Of a stretch of 55,634 nt of DNA, positions 52,725-55,634 are shown in pieces (position 1 is the stretch's first letter; each line of letters opens with the position of its first letter). Origin of the DNA: Paucisalibacillus globulus. GTDB taxonomy: Bacteria; Bacillota; Bacilli; Bacillales; Amphibacillaceae. A model generated the notes under the pieces. That model made no database searches, was not told where the DNA came from, and saw only the letters and a list, made by a program, of their open reading frames with translations. Both the position numbers and the translations under genes were made by a program. The stretch covers positions 1-55,634 of the forward strand of contig NZ_LT855390.1 of the NCBI RefSeq assembly GCF_900184735.1, in the 5' to 3' direction.

Positions 52725-53345
52725 ATGAATGAGTCCGTTTTGATGGAGGAATTTATTGAGTCAGAAATAAATATGCTTACGGAACTTCGTATGGGCAATG
52801 GCCTAGACCGCAGTGAATATGAGAAATGTATCCAAACATTTAAAGATTTAAGTTCCTGGTGGAAAAAGGAAGACTCTATTCCAGAGGAAGCAGTTCTTAC
52901 CATAATGGAAATCTATGCTGAACTCTATCTGTTTGCAGGTAATTATAAGGATGATGAAAAGGAAGCGATAATCGAAGCAGCAGAACATTTTAAAAAGATG
53001 AGAGAACAGTTCCTTTCGAATGAGGTCATGCAGGAGCACGATCAAGATAGTTTAATACGAAACTTAGTGAAAGCGATCGGGGAAAATAATGGTTTCTTCG
53101 TTCAGTTGGAACAAGGGAAAGGGATGAATGAAGAACAATTCGAAAAGATATTCCTCGAACTTGAGCATGTTACTAATGAAATTAGCACTTGGGAAAGGAT
53201 TCCAAAGTCGATTGTTACCTTACTTATTTCCTTTTATGAAATGACTTTATATGTGGATAAATATAAGTATGACTTCAACATGCCATTAGAAGCAGACAAG
53301 ATTTATGATGCTTATGAGAGAGTATTTGCACAAATAGCTGGATAA
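52725..53345 (+). CDS. Putative immunity protein, internally duplicated
   Basis: The protein of about 206 residues is all-helical, acidic and cytoplasmic. Two halves resemble each other: GNGLDRSEYEKCIQTFKDL and the following IPEEAVLTIMEIYAELYL match GKGMNEEQFEKIFLELEHV and IPKSIVTLLISFYEMTLY. It starts 14 bases after the toxin stop (AGGAG before ATG 52725; GTG 52713 possible). Gene order toxin-immunity and acidic helical make-up suggest it neutralises the toxin inside the producer. No named family recognised. Confidence 0.55.
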   Translation: MNESVLMEEFIESEINMLTELRMGNGLDRSEYEKCIQTFKDLSSWWKKEDSIPEEAVLTIMEIYAELYLFAGNYKDDEKEAIIEAAEHFKKMREQFLSNEVMQEHDQDSLIRNLVKAIGENNGFFVQLEQGKGMNEEQFEKIFLELEHVTNEISTWERIPKSIVTLLISFYEMTLYVDKYKYDFNMPLEADKIYDAYERVFAQIAG

Positions 53346-53372
53346 AAGTTGAATAGGACCGATTACTAAGTA

Positions 53373-53410
53373 AAATCCATTTTGAACAATAGTTCAGAGT
53401 GGATTTTTTT
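53373..53410 (+). terminator. Terminator of the toxin/immunity operon
   Basis: AAATCCATTTTGAAC/GTTCAGAGTGGATTT forms a stem with a T run. It is related to the terminator at 50442. Confidence 0.8.
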
Positions 53411-53549
53411 GTTGAATAGTAAATGTAAATGATGTATTGGTTAATATTTACAATATATTTTCGGTGAAATGGAATAAAAATTTATTGCAAAACGATAAAT
53501 AACCTGTTAAAATAAATTTCGTAAACAAGTTATGTGTGAGGTGTTTTAT

Positions 53550-54026
53550 ATGAAACGAGGTTCAACCCTCTTTTTAAAATTAGCTCTAATTATTGTAGGA
53601 ATTCCGGTTCTTGTATTGGCTGTTGTTGGAGGAATATGGTTATTAAATAATCCCGCAAATCCAGACTTTGCCCATATTCTATATCCTATTGTTGGTGGTA
53701 TGTATGTATCCATAATACCGTTCTATATGGCATTCTATCAGGCGTTTAAACTATTAAACTATATAGACAGAAATCAAGCTTTCTCACAAATTTCTGTTGA
53801 TGCTTTAACGAAAATCAAGTATAGTGCTATTATATTCAGTATTGTGTACGTAGCAATTATTCCATTTGTTTATATCATAGCTGAACTTGATGATGCCCCA
53901 GGTCTTATCATAATCGGAGCGATGCCTATATTTGCTTCCTTGGTAATTGCAGTATTTGCTGCTGTTCTCCAGAAGCTATTACAAGAGGCAATCAATATTA
54001 AATCAGAAAACGATTTAACGGTCTGA
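53550..54026 (+). CDS. DUF2975 membrane protein
   Basis: The protein of about 158 residues has four membrane helices and matches DUF2975 (YoaS-like): an N-terminal hydrophobic helix, FYMAFYQAFKLLNYIDRNQAFS between helices 2 and 3, and the LLQEAINIKSENDLTV end. ATG 53550 follows GTGAGGTG. It is followed at 10 bases by an XRE regulator gene, the usual pairing in Firmicutes. Function is unknown; a signal-responsive membrane partner of the regulator is likely. Confidence 0.85.
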   Translation: MKRGSTLFLKLALIIVGIPVLVLAVVGGIWLLNNPANPDFAHILYPIVGGMYVSIIPFYMAFYQAFKLLNYIDRNQAFSQISVDALTKIKYSAIIFSIVYVAIIPFVYIIAELDDAPGLIIIGAMPIFASLVIAVFAAVLQKLLQEAINIKSENDLTV

Positions 54027-54036
54027 GGTGAATACA

Positions 54037-54261
54037 ATGGCTATTATTATTAATATAGATGTAATGTTAGCAAAACGAAAAATGAGCGTAACAGAACTTT
54101 CCGAGAGAGTCGGAATCACAATGGCGAATCTTTCCATTCTAAAAAACGGCAAAGCGAAAGCAATCCGGTTATCAACGTTAGAAGGAATTTGTAAAGCGCT
54201 AGATTGTCAGCCTGGGGATCTTTTAGAATATAGAAGTGACGAAGACAACCAAGGCAAGTAA
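54037..54261 (+). CDS. XRE-family regulator (YozG-like)
   Basis: The protein of about 74 residues is a single Cro/C1-type helix-turn-helix (MSVTELSERVGITMANLSILKNGKA...LSTLEGICKALDCQPGDLLEY) with no other domain. GAGGTG precedes ATG 54037. It is cotranscribed with a DUF2975 gene, as in the yoaS-yozG pair of B. subtilis. Confidence 0.9.
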   Translation: MAIIINIDVMLAKRKMSVTELSERVGITMANLSILKNGKAKAIRLSTLEGICKALDCQPGDLLEYRSDEDNQGK

Positions 54262-54308
54262 CTAATCCAATACAAAATACTATACTAAAAGAATCTGAGG
54301 TGGGGACC

Positions 54309-54881
54309 ATGGTAGGAGAAAAGAAGATTTATATTCTTTTAACAGATACAGGAACTGCATTTACAAGATTGATAAAGTCCTATACGAAGAAACCCTATAA
54401 TCATGCCTCCATCTCCTTTGATGCTGATTTAAGGGAAGTCTATAGTTTTGGGAGAAAGACACCAAAAAACCCATTTATTGGGGGATTTGTTAGAGAGGAT
54501 ATTCAATCTGTCTTATTTAAGCAAGCCGATTGTGCAATATATTCGTTAACCATTTCAGAAGAAGACTTTCAAAAGATGCATCGATTTATCCAATTAATTG
54601 AGTCCAATAAAGATTATTACCGATATAATTTAATTGGATTATTCGGTGTCATGGTTAAAAAGCCGATTAAAAGAAAGAATGCATTCTTCTGTTCTCAATT
54701 TGTTGCATCTGTTTTAAAGGAAAGTAATACGATTAATTTTGAAAAAGATGTATGCTTGGTTCAACCAAATGATATACTCGGAGTAGCTGATTTCGAATTG
54801 GTTTATGAAGGTAGATTGAGAGATTATCAACAAGGGGCTATTGGTGAGAGAGTTCATACTTCTCTTCCTGTAGTTTTATAA
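54309..54881 (+). CDS. Permuted NlpC/P60 (papain-like) protein
   Basis: The protein of about 190 residues has His32 in PYNHASISFD and Cys128 in AFFCSQFVA, so the catalytic His precedes the Cys. This fits the circularly permuted NlpC/P60 group (YiiX/YycO-like). There is no signal peptide, so it acts in the cytoplasm, perhaps on lipids or acyl-thioesters. ATG 54309 follows GAGGTGGGG. It is a single gene after the DUF2975/XRE pair. Confidence 0.82.
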   Translation: MVGEKKIYILLTDTGTAFTRLIKSYTKKPYNHASISFDADLREVYSFGRKTPKNPFIGGFVREDIQSVLFKQADCAIYSLTISEEDFQKMHRFIQLIESNKDYYRYNLIGLFGVMVKKPIKRKNAFFCSQFVASVLKESNTINFEKDVCLVQPNDILGVADFELVYEGRLRDYQQGAIGERVHTSLPVVL

Positions 54882-54902
54882 AGAGTTTGTAATCATACTA
54901 AT

Positions 54903-54946
54903 AAGAGCGAGAAGTCCATTAGATGACTTCCCGCTCTTTTTTTATC
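54903..54946. terminator. Bidirectional terminator
   Basis: AAGAGCGAGAAGTC/GACTTCCCGCTCTT with a long T run. It lies between convergent genes. Confidence 0.85.
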
Positions 54947-54954
54947 TTTTAAGG

Positions 54955-55417
54955 TCAACTAGTTAGGCTGCCTAAACTTCTAATATCCACATTTCCACCA
55001 GAAAGTACACAGACTACTTTCTTATCCTGAACTCCTAATTTCTTACTCATCGCTGCAGCGACTGTAACAGCACTGGATGGTTCAATAAGTTGTTTCATTC
55101 TTTCTAGGACAACTTTCTGTGCCAACCTAATTTCTTCCTCCGAAACAAGTACTAGGTCATCCAAGTATTTTTGGACGACAGGAAATGTTATGTGACCAGG
55201 ATGACTTGTTCTGAGGCCATCTGCAATGGTTGTGGTTACTGGTATGGAAGTTATTTTACCATGTTGTAAAGATAGATAGGTGTCATGGGCAGTCTCTGGT
55301 TCTACTCCAATCACTTTTACCTTAGGTTTCTTTTGTTTAACGGCAGTGAGTATGCCAGATATTAACCCACCACCTCCAATTGGAACCACGATTACGTCTG
55401 TATCATCTAATTGCTGT
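54955..55417 (-). pseudogene. Truncated threonine dehydratase-like PLP enzyme
   Basis: The C-terminal half is intact: VPIGGGGLISG (phosphate-binding Gly loop), EPETAHD, and VCVLSGGN (cofactor-binding Ser/Gly). The N-terminal part with the PLP Lys is absent. Upstream the frame reads QQLDDTDVIVVPIG and then meets TGA at about 55420, after which the sequence is unrelated. This is the remnant of a catabolic threonine/serine dehydratase broken by deletion or rearrangement at the junction near 55418. Confidence 0.75.
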
Positions 55418-55469
55418 CACTTTGAACGGTATTTTGCGCATATTTTAAATACTATTTTGCACGAGATGA

Positions 55470-55508
55470 AATATAAAAATCTATCTTCATGTAAAAGATA
55501 GATTTTAA
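55470..55508 (-). terminator. Terminator after the edge gene
   Basis: AAAATCTATCTT/AAGATAGATTTT forms a stem directly after the stop of the partial gene at the right edge. Confidence 0.75.
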
Positions 55509-55511
55509 TAA

Positions 55512-55634
55512 TTACTTGATTCCGATAACTAAACTGTCTCGTGCAGCTTCAACAACTTCTGTTGTAATGGTTTCAAGATTATTAATTTCAAGTATCCTTT
55601 CAATCTGGGTGAAGAGTCTTTGTATAAGCCTGAA
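55512..55634 (-). CDS. C-terminal end of an unidentified gene (partial)
   Basis: The last 40 codons of a frame that enters from the right edge end at TAA 55512-55514. The sequence (FRLIQRLFTQIERILEINN..., EVVEAARDSLVIGIK) is helical, without a recognisable motif. A terminator follows it. It is too short to name. Confidence 0.5.
   Translation of the reverse strand, partial: FRLIQRLFTQIERILEINNLETITTEVVEAARDSLVIGIK

Noticed and set aside
54955-55389. Intact small PLP enzyme starting at GTG 55389
   Set aside because: The PLP lysine domain is absent, and homologous residues continue upstream of that codon until an in-frame stop.

Overview
The window reads as chromosome from a low-GC, spore-forming Gram-positive of the family Bacillaceae. 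Pointers are strong AGGAGG-type ribosome binding sites, frequent TTG/GTG starts, sigma-K-like promoters, spore-surface-type proteins and the palindromic 'CGGAGACTCCTGCGGGAG' repeats typical of Oceanobacillus/Virgibacillus-like genomes; the genus itself is inference. I saw no rRNA, tRNA or CRISPR array.

Left part (1-20960) is a mosaic of small accessory and stress loci: a REP-like palindrome, a rifampin ADP-ribosyltransferase (arr), a methyltransferase/nucleotidyltransferase pair behind a possible attenuator, a HAD phosphatase, two tandem UV-damage endonucleases (uvsE), a DoxX-like membrane protein, a TetR-controlled MMPL transporter with an exported heptad-repeat partner, a PAP2 phosphatase, a two-component system, methionine aminopeptidase, an ECF sigma/anti-sigma operon with a predicted autoregulated promoter, a quinone-oxidoreductase-type enzyme and a DinB protein.

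The centre (20961-39316) is the main find: a probable mother-cell, spore-surface glycan locus. One arm makes PAPS (cysC, sat) and a spore-surface-type protein; the divergent arm makes a deoxy-amino-sugar nucleotide, then encodes a sulfotransferase, a GT2 enzyme and a LamG-GT2 fusion. A third operon has a coiled-coil protein, a GalNAc-T-like GT2 and a GT4. Three promoters fit the sigma-K consensus AC-N16/17-CATANNNTA. There are no sulfite/PAPS reductase genes, so PAPS is probably spent on sulfating a spore glycan. A JAMM (M67) protease, a small Cys-containing basic protein, a 432-aa orphan and a Cys-rich structural protein lie beside it.

The right part (39317-55634) holds a LytR-CpsA-Psr protein with altered catalytic positions, a 52-bp degenerate tandem repeat, a YusW-like lipoprotein, a metallophosphoesterase operon, YbaK, a DUF4145 protein, an OhrR-type regulator with glutathione peroxidase and a clear operator, a double-CMD protein, a TetR/SDR divergent pair, a DUF421 protein, a secreted ADP-ribosyltransferase-like toxin with a putative immunity protein, a DUF2975/XRE pair, a permuted NlpC/P60 protein and gene remnants (VOC enzyme, threonine dehydratase).

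Three copies of a composite 440-520 bp MITE-like element (14923, 31937, 44071) sit in intergenic gaps. Each consists of two inverted palindromic modules between short terminal inverted repeats.
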